Source of the DNA: Lateolabrax maculatus
Taxonomy: Eukaryota; Chordata; Actinopteri; Acropomatiformes; Lateolabracidae
Length of the DNA: 64,000 nucleotides
Direction of reading: 5' to 3'
Assembly (NCBI GenBank): GCA_031216445.1
Contig: CM062205.1
Location: 15,027,001 to 15,091,000, forward strand
Position 1 is the stretch's first letter; each line of letters begins with the position of its first letter. Below the pieces are notes generated by a model, which saw nothing but the letters and a program-made list of their open reading frames with translations, was not told the DNA's origin and did not search any database. A program made the translations under genes and the position numbers. Below are positions 25,608-40,005 of the stretch, piece after piece.

Positions 25608-28600
25608 TGAGACAGCTTTGAAGGGCCTGAGGTTGAATGAACGTATTAACATGGGGATAAATGTGTGGATAAATCAGTGCAAGAAGCAGATTTGACAATA
25701 AGATCTGATAACATTTAAGCATCAATAGGGGTGCAGCTAACAATCATTTTGATCAAAACTGATCAAAACTGAGTCACCAGTTTCTTGCTTCAGGTTACAA
25801 AGAAGTTTCCATTGACATCTTTTGATTGTGTTGAACTTTTAAACCTCTGGCACCAAGTTGAAGTGCCTGCGTCCTTTCTTCCTCTAATTTACAAAAGACA
25901 AGGAACATTTCTCAGCCATTGCATCCTATAATTTACATTTCTCACCTTCAAACCATTTTGTCAACCCACAGAAAGAAACGCCACTCTCGACACCTTAAAA
26001 AATTATATAATTTATAATTACTTTCTGTTTAGTATCAACAAAATTTGATTGGTTTGTGTCGCTTCTCCCTGTCTCTTGTGATGCGTGGGCGCTGTATGTC
26101 ATCTCTAGAGGAATGTACGAACGTTACAAAAAGCATGGCTAAGTGTGTTTAATAACTGCCAGGCCTGTTTTAAAAACCAAACGGACCAGCATCCATTTGT
26201 AATGACAGAAGAATGTGTGTACGTTAGATAGGAACAGGTAATGAAGGAGATGCATTCATTACTATATGGCACCATGCAACAGGAAGTCATCTCTCCATGA
26301 GGTGATACTCCAACTTGTGAAGGAATGTTAACACGTTATAAAGTTGTGGTGGAAGAGCAGGCTTTTCCTAAATCCTCTGCGAGTCCAGGCTTGTCAGGAA
26401 CATTTCTACCAATGAGTCCTAGGTGACAATGACAACATTAGAAATAAATGCTGGAGTGAATATTTGAGTATAACAGAGCACAGCTTGTGACAGTGGGTGT
26501 AATTCTGATTGTGTTACCAAATCAATTTACTATTGTGACTTTTGGGCATCCCTCCAGAATACTGGTTTCGATGATATTGTGTGAGCTTTTAACCATTAGC
26601 CAACAGGAGGAAGAAATATGTGTGACAAAAGACATACTCACAATCTGTTTTTAGTCACAATAATAACCCAGATATCAGGGATAGGTGACAATAAATATGC
26701 AACAATGAGAAAAGGTTTATTGATTTATTTCCATTCATTCATATTGCTGTTTGATATTTTGAATGTTTGGAGTCTCTGGGGAATAAATTATTATAATTTT
26801 AATAAAATTTCACCAGAGGAGTCACACCTATTATTACTGACAAATTGTTCATGTTAGTGAAACAGTAATTCATTGATGAGGAGCATCTCACACTCAATTT
26901 CTAAAGTCAAATTTTAAAAGAAAAGAGAAAGGATTCTATTAACTAATCCTCCTTCATGCCAGCCATCAGCCTATACATGAGAACAATCAATTTCCAGCTT
27001 TAAAATGCATAGTGATTATCCTGAATACCCCAAAATCTTTCAAATACACGGACTCATTCATGAAGGAAGCATGCGCCAAATCACCGGACTATTGAGATAA
27101 TAAACAAAACAAAACTGTGTCCATCTTACCTCCTAGTGGCCCTGTGCATGCTCAGCTCAGTCACAGCTTTGTTTGTTCTGTGTGCCATACCTGGCTATTA
27201 TGTGTGAGAGGAGAATTACAGTGTGCTGTTCTCTGTAATTACGAATGTCTTATGCATGGACACAGATGAGATGTTACAGAGGCTACAAATGACGTTTATG
27301 CCTCCACTCCATTATGGGCTTTAGACAGGGAGCAAGTTGATGGAGTGGAATTTGTGAATTAGGATATGAGCACAGATTATATATGATTCTTTAAATTGTT
27401 TTCGGGGGGCATTACACAGCCATTCAATTTATGTAGCTGTCCTATATTATATAACATAAATCCCTATTCCAAAATGAGTACGAAAATGTGATCTTCTTAT
27501 GAATAGTAAATGTCGTCATTGATTAACACACAGCTTGTTTCTTCCTTCAAGTAAAATGGAGAATTTATTTAGATACAATTGAAAAAAAAAAATTAAATGA
27601 GGTTTATTCCCTCACAATGAATTCATCAGCATTTTAGAAAGGAATTCTTCCCATTGACACATTATTTGTTACTAGCTTTGGCAGCACCTGGAAGTTCCTT
27701 GATGTTTCTTTGATTCCATACTTTATATATATGTTTGCAAACTTTTTCCTAATATTGTCAGTCTTTTACTCCAAAGTATGATTTTACTATCGTTATTCTG
27801 GTCAACTGTAGTATTTTGTCCTTATCTCTCTGTCCTCTGGACCAAATTTTGGATTTTGGGCTAAATAAATAAAATTGACTGACAAGGTATTACATTTGCT
27901 TGATAGTCACGTCATCATTAACACCATCTCTGATGAGTCCCAAATCATCTTACATTAAATTATAAATAGTATAAAGGAAATTTGTGCTTATAAATGTCAC
28001 TTCATTAGTGATTTATTTCTTTCGGACAAAGAAAGAATTCTAGAGAATTTGCAACGTATTTGAATCATGAGTCAGGGCTTCAGTAGATACACAACTTTAA
28101 ATGATCTCTTGAAAGTATTATACCAGAGTCATAATGGCTCATGATGCATTATAACAATGCAATAATATGATCGATTTTAAACTGACATTTACTCTATATT
28201 CTGTGTTTTGTATTCAGCATAACAGCATTTGTCATCACACATAATGATCAAACATGTTAGATTACAGTACTATTATTATACATTTGGTTTCAGTAGTTAC
28301 TGTACCCAAACCCAACCAGACAGTGACACGGTGACATAAAGACAGTATTGTGAGAACCAACATTCAACACTCTGTGTCTGTGGCCTTTTTTTTCTGTCAC
28401 CTGCATGAGAAGAGTAAGATAACACTTTGTCTCAACTGTTGACCCTGAAGTATGTTAGACGTTACACATCTCAGAGAGGTGCATCACTGTGTGTGTGTGT
28501 GTCTGTACCATTAAGTGATGATTTACTTCCTATTCCCTATTGGTTCTTAACACTATACGTTTTTGGATTATTATGAGTTTTTTTTTTTTATGAGAAACTT

Positions 28601-28689
28601 TAATTATATTGTGCTCACTGTGTGTGCATGTGCATGATTTAGTTCACTGTGTCAATATGCAATTATACGTTTTATTGTAGGCAGTTTTT

Positions 28690-28988
28690 TCTGGCATGCT
28701 CAGCATTATTTGCTAGTTGACGGTAGAGAAGCAACATTAAAATACAGCTTGTACATTCATGCATCAGCCATAATTATCCAATAATATGATAATATCACAC
28801 TCTGTATGCAGAATGACTCCTCATTAAGCATACAGAGAGTTATATTATTACCTAACAAATTTACTTGCTGATAATACTTATGCACTTTATGTAAGTAAGA
28901 TCTTGAAATCAGAATTTTCACTTGCAAAGTAATATTGCTACTTTTACTTAAATAAAGGATCTAAATACCTCTTCCACCATTCCACCAC
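28690..28988. mobile_element. Dispersed repeat copy, ACTTTTACTTAA family
   Basis: Contains ATTAAAATACAGCTTGTACATT, TATCCAATAATATGATAAT and a right end CTACTTTTACTTAAATAAAGG followed by CTTCCACCATTCCACCA. Related segments lie at 35.99-36.11 and 38.79-39.17 kb. Confidence 0.55.
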
Positions 28989-31139
28989 GATGCACCAGTT
29001 GTGCACCGTGTGTAATGTTTCTAGTCTTTGTGTATTTACTAATGAGTGAAAACTGTACAAATGCATGTGCATGGGCATATGTGTGTGTGCGCGCTCGTGT
29101 GTGTGTGTGGGATTGCTCATGAAGATTGATCTTACAGTCACTGCCTGCATGGCTCCTGACTGACTGGCATCGCAGCATGAACTGAGATATACGAGCGACG
29201 GTGCGCAACCTTTTCCTGTCTGCCATATCCCTTTCCTGGCCCAGAAAACCTGTCTTTTTTGGGAGTGAGGGTTTGTCTGTTTGTGTGTGTTTGTGTCAAA
29301 GAGAGAGAGAGAGCTCTCGTCTGTCTGAAACCTGAGGAGAGAGAAAAGAGGAGAACAAACAAAAGCCTATGTTTAATTTTCTTTTTTTTTTCCTTTCTGT
29401 TGTCTTTGGTAGTTCCTTCATATTTTCAGCACCCTGCAATCACGGCATCTTGTTAGCTTTGGATTCAGGTTAAACTTGTTGCAGTAGACAACTCCCCCCC
29501 CCTTCTGTCTTCTCCTCCGCCCTCCTCATCTCCTCCTCCTCACATCTTCTCCAGTCTTCCATTCACACTTCCATGCCTTGATTTACATTTTCTTTTAAAC
29601 GGGTGACAAGCCGCATTTGTCTTTAAGGCACGACTATCTCTCCCTTCCTCCTCTATTCATTCTGTCCATCCCTTTCTCCCTCTTACCCTCCACTCCTCCC
29701 CCCTTTTGCACTGGCAGGTGAATTCTCTTTCAGGAAAGACTAAAGTAATACAATAGCAGGTGCATGTCTGCTGGATATGACTCAAAAGACTGTTTAGATG
29801 GATTGAAATAACCCATTGACCCCAGTCTAATTAAAACAGTAAAACTTTCACTAGTGTTAGACAGAAAATAGCAGGGTGGAACTGTTGCCTTTATGCACAC
29901 AACTACATTTCAGCACCAAAAACTTATATACATTTTTTTTTTAAAAAAAACAAAACAAATATTTCGGTTCATGTAACCTAGTCAGAAAATGATGTTGCCT
30001 GCTGTCACTTAGTGTAGTAAATAACCTCAGTTCACTTGTGCCCTAAAATTGTTCTGACAGATCTCAGTTTCCGAGAGTATTTTACGTTTATTCACTTCAT
30101 CTTGTTGTTGGCACAGTTCCTGCACTATTTGACACTTCAGCCATAATAATGGCCATTTCCTTCTTTGAGAACTTGAGACTTTCCAAAAGTACTCTATCTG
30201 GTTTGCAGCAATATTTGCGCTACAATTTTATGGGATGAATTAAATGTAAATGTGCCATCAATATGAAATGTTACTTCATTAGATCCTTTCAACTCAGCAC
30301 CAACACAATACTGGCTGAACTTTACCCAGTGCCTACAGCTAGAAAACCAACCAAAATAATGGTTTGTTTTGACGCAATGTTAATGTTATTTTTGAAATAA
30401 CCATATTTTAGTTTGGGTAAATAACCTATCAGTAATAAAGAAAAAGAAAACAAACAATGGGTTAAAACAAGCAATTGGTATTGGCTAAAGTTAACCCAGT
30501 GTTGGTGCTATATTGTCCCATACTGGTTTGATTGTTAGTGTGCATTACACACACTTTTTAAATATTAACTCCTTTCTTAAATCATTAGCAGCCATAGCTA
30601 CTTGAGTTAGGGCTAGTTATAGAAGTTTAGAAAAATTAAAATTTAGAAGAATAAGTTGGAAAACATTAAATGAAACAAACAAAAAGAATTTTACACTGAA
30701 AAGATGTGACCTTTTGACCCAGGAAGGACTTTTCTGATAAACCTCTGTGGGATAAATAACAGACAGGTTGATTAATTTATCTCTATGGTAACAGACTTGT
30801 GGACCAAGCCTAGAGGTTACAGGGATATTGTGCGTCAAAACGTCAATCTGCCTTGTTTCTTGGCCTGCGATGGGACGCACCCCGCTGCTGCCCTTGAGCA
30901 GGGCATGCTGTAATTGTTCCAGAGGACTGAGGAGAAAAGGAGTGCGTGGTTCCTCTAAGTCTCAGACGAGCTGAGACATGTAGACTGAAACTGGGCGCGA
31001 GGCGAAGAAAGGAAAAGGGAGGGAGAGAGAGAGAAATAGATTATGTGGAAGTATCACAGGTGTACATGGAAAATTTTCCTTCCCTGTACTCAGGGTAGGA
31101 CTTCACATGGTGAAAACCAAATTTATTCAGAAAGTGCCT

Positions 31140-31144
31140 TATTT

Positions 31145-31186
<42 letters not shown>

Positions 31187-31191
31187 AAATA
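31140..31191. repeat. Perfect 52-bp palindrome with (TA)n core
   Basis: The outer arms TATTTAAATTA and TAATTTAAATA pair exactly across a (TA)n centre, with no loop. It could extrude as a cruciform. Confidence 0.9.
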
Positions 31192-34100
31192 TAGAATCAA
31201 TTTAGATGGTAAATTGATATTTACACCCATATATTTAGTTTGGGTTGTAGATTGCGGCAATAACATGACAAAACGCAGAAAGACAGAAAAATAATCAATC
31301 ACCAGTGAGCTAAAAAGAAGAGGATGCAGGATAAAAGAAGGGAATGATGCCAGGAGAGAGATAATGAACAAGTGTAAAACAGCATTATATAAAAAAGAGG
31401 GAATGTGTGTACAAGGAGGGCATGTCGGCAAAAAAATGAGTTTCTGTCTGAGGGTTTTCATCTAAACTCAGGGTGAGGTGGTCTGAACATGTTCTCTGCT
31501 TTATTTGGGATAATGAAGCAACAGGCCCTGGAAAGCTCTCCTCCCTCACTATCCCACGGGAATATCACCACTCATCCATAGAGGAAGAGGGACAGAGAGG
31601 GAAGAGGAAAAGACGGAGGAGGAGGAGGAGGCAAGGCGCTGGAAGAGAGGGAGAGATGTTTATCGTTAGGGAAAGGAAAGGATGTGTAGAGAAGTGTTTC
31701 TTGCTGTATTTGAGTGGTAATTGATCGAACCTGCACACATGCCTGATTGAAAGTCATTTCCCAGAAATATTTTCTAGCTGTTGCCCTCATCTTCTTCAGT
31801 TTCCACTTGACTTTGACCCGCAAGTGAGCACCAGTGTCTGTATACACACCACTGATGCTACATGCTGACATGTAACTGTATTACACACAACACAATTGCA
31901 GGAACAGATCCAAAAGATCACGCATCCCTATTTGACTCATTCAAGCAATTGAAATAGAAAAGGAACATTTTGTCTTTTAATTGCAACAATGTCCCATTCT
32001 TTGGAAGATAAAGAGCAGATTGTTGCAACACCAGCTGGCAATAACATGTCTCTTTGTGGAGAATATGAGCTGCAGTGTATCTGCTGTGAACCCGCACCGC
32101 CAGCGTGCAGTATTACTGCCTGCAGGAAATTTTCACCAAAATATCAGGCTCAGCTTTTCTCCAGGGTGTCGAGGGCCTGAGGCTACGGGGACAGAGTGAG
32201 ATCACCTGGCAGATATTCATTTAACATTAAAACTACTAATGATGTGATGTTTGATGCTTCACTGATTCTTGTTGGCCAAATCCCCCTTTCACTGATAATA
32301 TCGCTCGAGCTGGCAAGGATACAGCTGAATAATAATTGAGCAGGGAAGACTTTTTTTGAGAGTTTTTTTAGTAACAGTGAGATTTATGTGTTTTATGGTA
32401 GGCCTATGCCTTTCTATTGTATATAAACTGGTTGTTTTAAATGTTTTAGCCCATTAATAATACTCTATATTTACATTGTGACCATTCTCCAAGGCATAAG
32501 TCTTGAAGTGTCTTCAGACAGAAAGCGAAGCAAATTGTCACCTTTCACTCTCGTCTCTGTACGTTTATGAAGTAGATTCATATAGCCCAGCAAAGTCTTT
32601 TGCTCACGTTGAAACAAATCCGCCCCGGGAGAATTTCGGAACAGACTCGTGGTCTGTCTGAACACGGTAAGATTGATTTCCTACTTTGCGAGCAGCAAGT
32701 GTTTAGTTCATCAATGTGTAGAAACTTGAGACTTGCTTGAGATATATAATCAAATATGCAAACTATGGTACTCTTTGAGGAACAGTCCCTTATAGTACAT
32801 TTAGGAATATTTGTCAGAAATACTCTTATGCCTCGTATAGAGTTAGATGAGAGGATTGATACCATTCTCATATGTGCAGTAGGCCTATTTATAAAGCTAC
32901 AGCCAGCAGCAAGGCTCAGCATAAAGACTGGAAACGAGTGGAAACAGTGGCTCATCACATACCATACCAGCACCTGTAAAACTCACTAATGAAAACGTTA
33001 TATCTTGATTGTTTGATTCCTTCAAAAACGGAAATGTAAAAACTTCCCTCTGTGGTTTATGTGCCAGACTTTTTTTAGGTTTGGTACAGTGAGTTCCTGA
33101 ATCTCTACCGGTTCTCCTGGTCCACACAAGAAGTCGTCTGGTACATGATCCGCTGTAAAACCACAAGTTGTTGTTTCTGCACATCTGTTTCTATAGGAAT
33201 TAAACAAACATAACATAGGCATAACATGTTAATTAGCGAGCTTTGGACAGAGCCAGGCTAGCTGTTTCCCCCTGTTTACAGTCTTTATGCTGTAGCTTCA
33301 TATTTAACGAACAGACATGAGCGTGGTGATGATCTTTTCATCTAACTCTCTGCAAGAGAGACTTTGTCACATTCGGTTTAAGGTTAAATATGTCTTCTGT
33401 GAAGCATTAGGGGAATGTTCCATCAATCCAGGTCAGAGTGCAATTATGCAAATGTCTTGAATTGTTGGTTGCTGTAGATAAGAGTGTCTTTCAGAAGGCA
33501 ATTCTGAAGTGAAGCTGTATGTAGCCTACCTCTGGCCTGAGGGGTCCAGAAGAAAACCTGATATGGAGATGAGCCCAATACCTGCTCTCTGTTTGGGTGG
33601 AACCACAATCAGCGGCCTGAACACCATAAAATGGCTGTGTGTGGCAATCCAACAGCCTCCTGCTCTAATATATGCATTTAGTTTCACTTTTTATCTTGAT
33701 ATTGTAACTTTGGTTCATACATGTGAGTTTTTAGCTCCAAATCCTGATGAAGGCTCTAACATATCAACCTGCTGCAGTCAAAATGTAAAAACACTCACAC
33801 AGCTCTAGGATTTCCATTTACCTATTATCTGTTTATCAATATCAAATGTTGCCAGTTTCAATTACTAAAATGATATTCTACCAGAGATAATGTTTCTTTA
33901 ATCTTGACACTCTTTGAGTTTCTTGGCGGATGTTTCCCTCTGACTGACATCACTTCATTAATTTAGATACAGACAGATTATCACCTGTCTGTATCTACAA
34001 CTTTTGTTTGTGTATGTGTCTGTTGCTGTGCGTGTGTGTATGCTTAAAGACTTTGTGATTCTATGTAGGAGATAGAGGAAGTTGGCGTTCGTGCTTAATT

Positions 34101-35991
34101 ATGGCTGTATGTTTGAGTGTGTGCACACAGCGTTCATGTGTCATTTCATAGCTGTTGTTATGTTACCGGCTCTTGCAGTTGTGTTCATACCAATCCTCCA
34201 AAAACAAAAGCAGAGTCTGAGAAAGATATGAAAGAGGAATGACTCTTAGCAAACATGACAGACACTACAAATACCAACCGGCTTCCCACTATCTTAAACA
34301 AACGGTCTTCTGCTCAGTGTGCTTGGAATGGGCTACATGCCAAACTTACTGTAGAAAAAACACCAGTTTGAAAGGACAGAAATAATAGAGAATTGACGAG
34401 AGTACACAGCTTGTGAAATGTCATCTGTGTTCTGACTTTTTTTCTTTTTCAAAGAGCAGATCTTAGATCTAGACCGTATGCAAACTTTTACCAAAATTAC
34501 ACATGAGTCACTCTGTTGAACTTTACAGCGACCTCAAATAATTCAATTTCAAATATATTCTCAGAGGCTAAAATGTTTGGCATTGCAGAAAAAAATGGCA
34601 GTCATAAATCTTATTTACTCAGAAAGTTGTACAAACAAACAATAGTTTTTACTGTGTTTTAGGAAACTTTGGTTAACCTTAATTTTAAGATGTAAAAACG
34701 TGCAAATATTCATAGAGTTAATATCTGGATTTTCAGTTAAAGTCAAATACAGTATATCATACCTCCCTAAACACTACTGTATGTCGAACACATGCAGTAA
34801 TTGTTTATAGTCATTGCTCCTTCATGCAATCCTTGTGTACAAATCATGTACATGCATTTTTGTTCATTTGATGACATTCCGGGATCTGTGCTCCTCATTT
34901 TGTTGCCTGTAAAATCCCCTTCTTTGTCAATACACTTGCCCCCAAGCAGAGCTCAGAGAAATGCATTTATATTGAGCAATGCAGACACCATATTATCCTC
35001 TGCAGACTCCCCTTGCCCCAGGTGTGTAGTGTCCTAAACTCCAATAGCAAACATGCAAATGCTGAAGTGCTGAAACTTTGAAGTGGCTGTAGAGCTCCTC
35101 TGAACTCTGCCGTTCCCTCCTGACAGCTCCCCATTTTCTCTACTGAGCTATCCTTGCAGTCATTACCATCAATCTGCTGCTTTTTCATATTCTTGCTGAC
35201 ACCTCCTCACCTCTCAATTGTACCCTTTCTTCCCCCATTCTTACACCCAAACCCCCCTCCTCTCCTCCTCCTTGCTCTGGTCCCGCACTCGGGGCAATGT
35301 GGAGTTTCTGGGAGTGGCTGCTGCTGGCTGGTGGGTGGAATATTAAAAAGCAGTGGGTCTGATGAGGTGGGGGGTTTGAGAATCTGTCCAGACTCTTGGA
35401 GCCTCTCTAGTCCAGGCCAAACAAAGTGACAGCGGGATTCTGCTAAAGAGGTCTCACCATTCACCAGAGTATCACGGCTCTAAGGAGGTCAGAGCACCTG
35501 GCAGAGGTCAATGAATCATGCGAACACACACATTGGTAAATTAGCTGCACACAGAGCTCAGGGGACAGCACAGTGTTCTGAAAAAGACAGTGTTTGGATT
35601 TTAGTGTCAAACACACATGCACACAAACTCTTAAGAAGATTTTCCCACTCAGCAATGGACTCACAAGCATCCTTACTTTACCAAAGCCTTCCAGGCTTAA
35701 AGTCCTATCTGCATGTTCACTAGGCCTTGGTATCAGTACTTGACTCCATGTGGTACTAGAATGATGAAAAATGAATTAATTTCAAAAGTTTTCACTGCAC
35801 TTGCAGTAAAATTAAGACTTTAAGAACTAAAATAACTTTAAAAGGGGAGATTCTTTTCACTGACCAATGCATCTTGTTTTAAATGCTTATCATATGTTTT
35901 GTATGAAAAATAATCTGCAAAACAACCAGAAACTACAGCTGTCAGATAAATATAGCAGAGTGAAAAAGTACAATATGTGCCCCCAAGTTAA

Positions 35992-36112
35992 GTTTGGTAC
36001 TGGAGTAAATGTATCTAGCTGATACATAGTACCTGCAATACTTATATATTAGAGTTACTGATGCTTAGAGATATTTTATTTAAGTGGTGGTTCTTACCTT
36101 TATCTAACAAAT
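35992..36112. mobile_element. Possible short fragment of the ACTTTTACTTAA repeat family
   Basis: TTGGTACTGGAGTAAATGTA, ATACTTATATATTAGAG and TATTTTATTTAAGTGGTGG resemble degraded pieces of the family seen at 28.69 and 38.79 kb. Weak on its own. Confidence 0.25.
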
Positions 36113-37108
36113 AAAAGCACGATCATTTTCTGACCCGCTCTGTGTGTGCTTCAGAACAAAATTGTACTGAAAATGTACAGATATACAGCAGATTTAGTTT
36201 ATACCTCACTGCTTATGCCAAATGCTATTTCACAATAAAAGCCTCTCAGTGCTGCCAATGGTTACCATGGCACTAAGTAAAGAAAAGGTATACCTGGCTC
36301 CAGAACAAGCAACCAACCTTTTTCTAAAAGTAGAACTGGTGAGGCAGCCTAATTGATATAATGTAAAATGCCATATAAAATGCATTTATAAGTTCAATAT
36401 TTACATTTTAATTTTTTTTTTTAGCATTACTAGTACAAGAGTGGGAAATATTAGACTGAGCAAGTATGATTTGTGTTAATCACTTCCAGTTCCATGATTG
36501 ATATTAACTTACTCATTTGAAAGGGGGAAGCAGTGCAGTTTAAGAAAACATGTCAGGGCTTTACGGTAACAGGTGCAGCAATCACTAGTTTCCCAGTGCG
36601 AGGAGCAGAGTGAGGGCAAAACACCTCGGGCTCCTTATAACTCTGTCAACCCCCAGCACACATTCTTCCATGACAAACCAGGCAGTAGAGCAGATGGGGA
36701 GATATAGAAAGAGAAAGAGATGGAAAGATACAGTATGTATGCTGTGTAGGACTTAATGAGAAGGATCAGCTGCAGAACAAAATAACTGGCTCCTTTTTTC
36801 TTAGTTTATTCACCTTGCAGGACTCATCCACTGCGGTTGAAGAGTTGCATGATCTTTACATTTGGTTGTGATGAAAATGTTCTCAATCAGTAAGAGCAGG
36901 ATGAGATTTAGTGGTCAAACAGCCGTAAGGGAAAGGAGGAGCAGGACAAGTAGGTGAAAGGACGAGTAAGTTGGAGACAGGAAAAAGAGAAAGAGATATA
37001 TAGTGGGAGGAGAGAGGTGATGAGAGAACCCCTTCTCAGCAGCAGTCGTGCGTAGAGCCAATGTGCTGTCTGTTTGTGTGCCACCATGCATGGCTGCATG
37101 CTCACGTG

Positions 37109-37133
37109 CACACACACACACACACGCACACAG

Positions 37134-37162
<29 letters not shown>
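37109..37162. repeat. (CA)n microsatellite
   Basis: CA units with two G interruptions. Confidence 0.95.
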
Positions 37163-37169
<7 letters not shown>

Positions 37170-38789
37170 AGTCACACACAACAGACCAAAGCATCAGGAC
37201 ACTTGGGTCTTGGTTTCTTACTCCATGTGTGAGTTTCAAGGCATGAAAGGCAGTCGTTTGAACATATTGTGACATCCATCCATCTTCCGTTTCCCCATCA
37301 TTCCCACCCTGTCGGATTGAGCCAGAGGTCTTTAAGGGGCCATTGACGCTTTTACACAGTCAGATATGAAAGAGACTCTTAAATTAAGTTTGATAAAACT
37401 TCACTGAGGCTAGGGTTAGGATTTGTGGAAAGATACACCTTCTTTCCTTAAGGTGATTGTGCATTAGCAAATCAGGAAAACCTACAGACACCCAACAGAA
37501 ACTTGGCATGGCTTCCCCTGTTGGGAGCTCGCCTTTCTCATATTCCTGCAATCATATTTTAGCAAACCAAGTTTGGTGTTATTTTACAGGTTTATAACTT
37601 TTAGTGTGTGACTAAACATGAATTTTAAGGATGCTGCCCATGTTAAAAGTTAAGAATTTAACAGTTGCTGCTTGCATGTCATTTCACATTTAAGAGCAGT
37701 TTATTCTTTTCAAAAAATATATAAAATGTACAGTGTTTCAGAGGATGTATGTGTGGATGGTGTTTAGATTATGAATCAGGGCCTTTTTCCTGGTGGTTGA
37801 AATGCATTAAGGGAAACAGAGACTGAAGTGAGAGGAAAAGAGTTTAACATTTTGATGTGTTACTTTCACGGCGCTAATGAGGGATAGATAGAGAAAATAT
37901 AAGAAAGACAGCTTGAGAGAGAAAGAAACCACAAGCGAAAGAAATCGTTCACACCCTCAACGAGCTGGTGAAAAGTGAAGGAGAGGCTAAATGCTTTGTG
38001 GAAAAGATCAACATCCATGTTACATCCATCCTCTTTTCACTTCTTTTCTCCTTAGTTCTACAGATTATACATTATGTTTGAATGTGCAAACTGGGGTAAG
38101 GGCACATGGAAAAGACCACATTTGGAAAGTGTTGTAGATGCTTTAGCTTGAATTACTTTCATTAGTTTTGATTGTGTAAATGAACTTTCAGGACTGTGGA
38201 GTAATGAAGGTGTGTCATACACGGAAAAGTCTTCCTTCTTTCTCTATCTCTTCTGACCCGATGCCAACTTGCCCTTGGGGTTCTGTGTCTATGTGTGTGT
38301 GTCACTCTGCGAGGGTGTGCACGAGTGTGTGGACAAGCTGCACAGCACGCACCCTTGTGTGTTACCACGCCAGATTCCCTCAGGTGTCAGCCGCAAGTGG
38401 TGCTCACGCACTTATAAATGAACAGATAAACAGCCACATACAATCATACACACGCACATTACTCTGTGAGTGTGTTTATGTGTGTGTTTTTGTGTAAGTG
38501 TGCACCAGTGTGTGGGTGGAAGATAATATCGTAGACTGACATGAAGCCTCGCTGCTTTTATATTCCTGGTGGCTCCAAGTTGCAATCTTTAGCTTGTGTG
38601 TGTGTTTTACTGTGAAGTCATTATGAAACTTAACATTTCATCTCTTGATCATGATCTACACAGTTTGTAAGTCAGTGTCGTAAATCTGTCTTCATTAGTG
38701 TCCAAGGCTTGTTACTTGAATTAAATCCCACTTTCACCTGCAAGTCAAAACTGTATTTTCCAGTCAGTGAAGGATTCAATATCTATTTT

Positions 38790-39168
38790 GTTATTGGTAC
38801 ATTTACTCATGTACTGTACTTTCAGAGGGAAACTCTAACTTGTAACTCCACTACATTTGTTTGAAAGATACTTTTCAGATCCATTTTTCACACCAAAAAC
38901 CATTTTATACATTTTGATTTATTGTTATAGATCAAAATGGCCAACACTACATAGATACAATTAGTTCCAGCTGGGCTTACTGCAACATAAAATGCTACTT
39001 ACTGTACATATAATTCCATCAATAATAATCAGTTATATACTATGTGATCAAATCTCTGATAATACCTCTGTACTTTTACTTAAATATACTTTTTAATACG
39101 GGACTTTTACTTGTAATGGAGTATTTTAAAATTGTAGTATTGGTACTTACTTGGGTAACGTTTTATAT
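38790..39168 (+). mobile_element. Dispersed repeat copy, ACTTTTACTTAA family
   Basis: A fuller copy: ACATTTACTCATGTACTGTA, CTTGTAACTCCACTACATTT, GAAAGATACTTTTCAGATCC, TTACTGCAACATAAAATGCT, then ACTTTTACTTAAATATACTT and GGACTTTTACTTGTAATGGA. It is a repeat type common in percomorph fish and lies 1 kb upstream of the grhl3 promoter. Confidence 0.6.
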
Positions 39169-39924
39169 TTAAAAATAATTAAAAATCCTTTTTGTTTAAA
39201 ACTTGTATTTATTTATTTAATAACATTTTTATTTATTATTTTTTTATTATTTATTGTTTTTGTTTTTTTCTGTTTTTGTTCACCAGACATTTATTTGTTT
39301 ATACTGTAATTAAAGAGTAAATAATGTATGTGCATATATTGCTGTGTTATGTCAAATTCAATTGTATTGATTAAAAAGCAAAACTTCACAATGCATTTAA
39401 ATAATTAACACTGGCTGCATAATTCTTAATTTAATGAATAACCAGATGTAATTTAAATTTTCATTGTTAAAGTTGTGAATGTACTAAATTATTAAAACTT
39501 GTAACCTGTATTTTGGTTGAAAAACGTGAATTTTCTAAATAAACTTCCCTTAAGCCCATCTCTCCTCAGTAGTTTTGACCACTAAAGCATTCATTTTTGC
39601 ATCTAGGATCCCCAGAAAGTAAAGAAACCAAAACTGGTGTATGACATGGAAATAAAGGGGGTGAGTGAAAAATGATACTGAAAAACTATTAACATATTAA
39701 AGCCGAGTTCCAGGTCATTACCAAACCTTTCACACCTCTGAGATCCCCAATCTCACTCTTTTATCCAGTACGATAATGAGATTCAAAACACTCCTGCCTT
39801 GGATTGTCTTGCAAAGTGTCTTCTTGGCTGCACACTCTCATACACATGCAAGCCAGTTTCTCTCCAGCCTTGGAAGAGTTAATGATTCTACACCTGTCCT
39901 ATCAGACACCTGTCTCAGTGCTCT

Positions 39925-40005
39925 CAGCCAATCAGAGAAGTGAGGGAAACTCGCTGCTTGCAATGAAATAAATCTGGGCCCCGTTCAGAGGGAATCACAA
40001 CACTT
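39925..40005 (+). promoter_or_regulatory. grhl3: Candidate grhl3 core promoter
   Basis: A CCAAT box (AGCCAATCAGAG) at about 39928 is followed about 35 bases later by an AT-rich TATA-like element (GAAATAAAT) near 39965. That would place a start site near 39995, with a 5' UTR of about 140 bases before the ATG at 40137. Spacing is reasonable for a regulated, tissue-restricted promoter, but motif evidence is thin. Confidence 0.4.

Larger units (their letters stand above)
22700..39900. other. Gene-poor interval between nipal3 and grhl3
   Basis: About 17 kb without a recognisable exon. It holds dispersed repeat copies (24.06-24.35, 28.69-28.99, 36.0-36.1 and 38.79-39.17 kb), long microsatellites (25551, 37109), a 52-bp palindrome (31140), a pyrimidine tract (29490-29710) and a purine tract (31570-31680). 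Moderately GC-rich single-copy-looking segments at 27.12-27.40, 35.27-35.50 and 36.54-36.72 kb are candidates for regulatory elements of grhl3. Open frames of 60-130 codons exist but resemble no family and often run through repeats. Confidence 0.6.

Noticed and set aside
32578..32973. A 131-codon minus-strand frame in the gene-poor interval
   Set aside because: No conserved motif, no supporting splice structure, and ordinary AT-rich composition.
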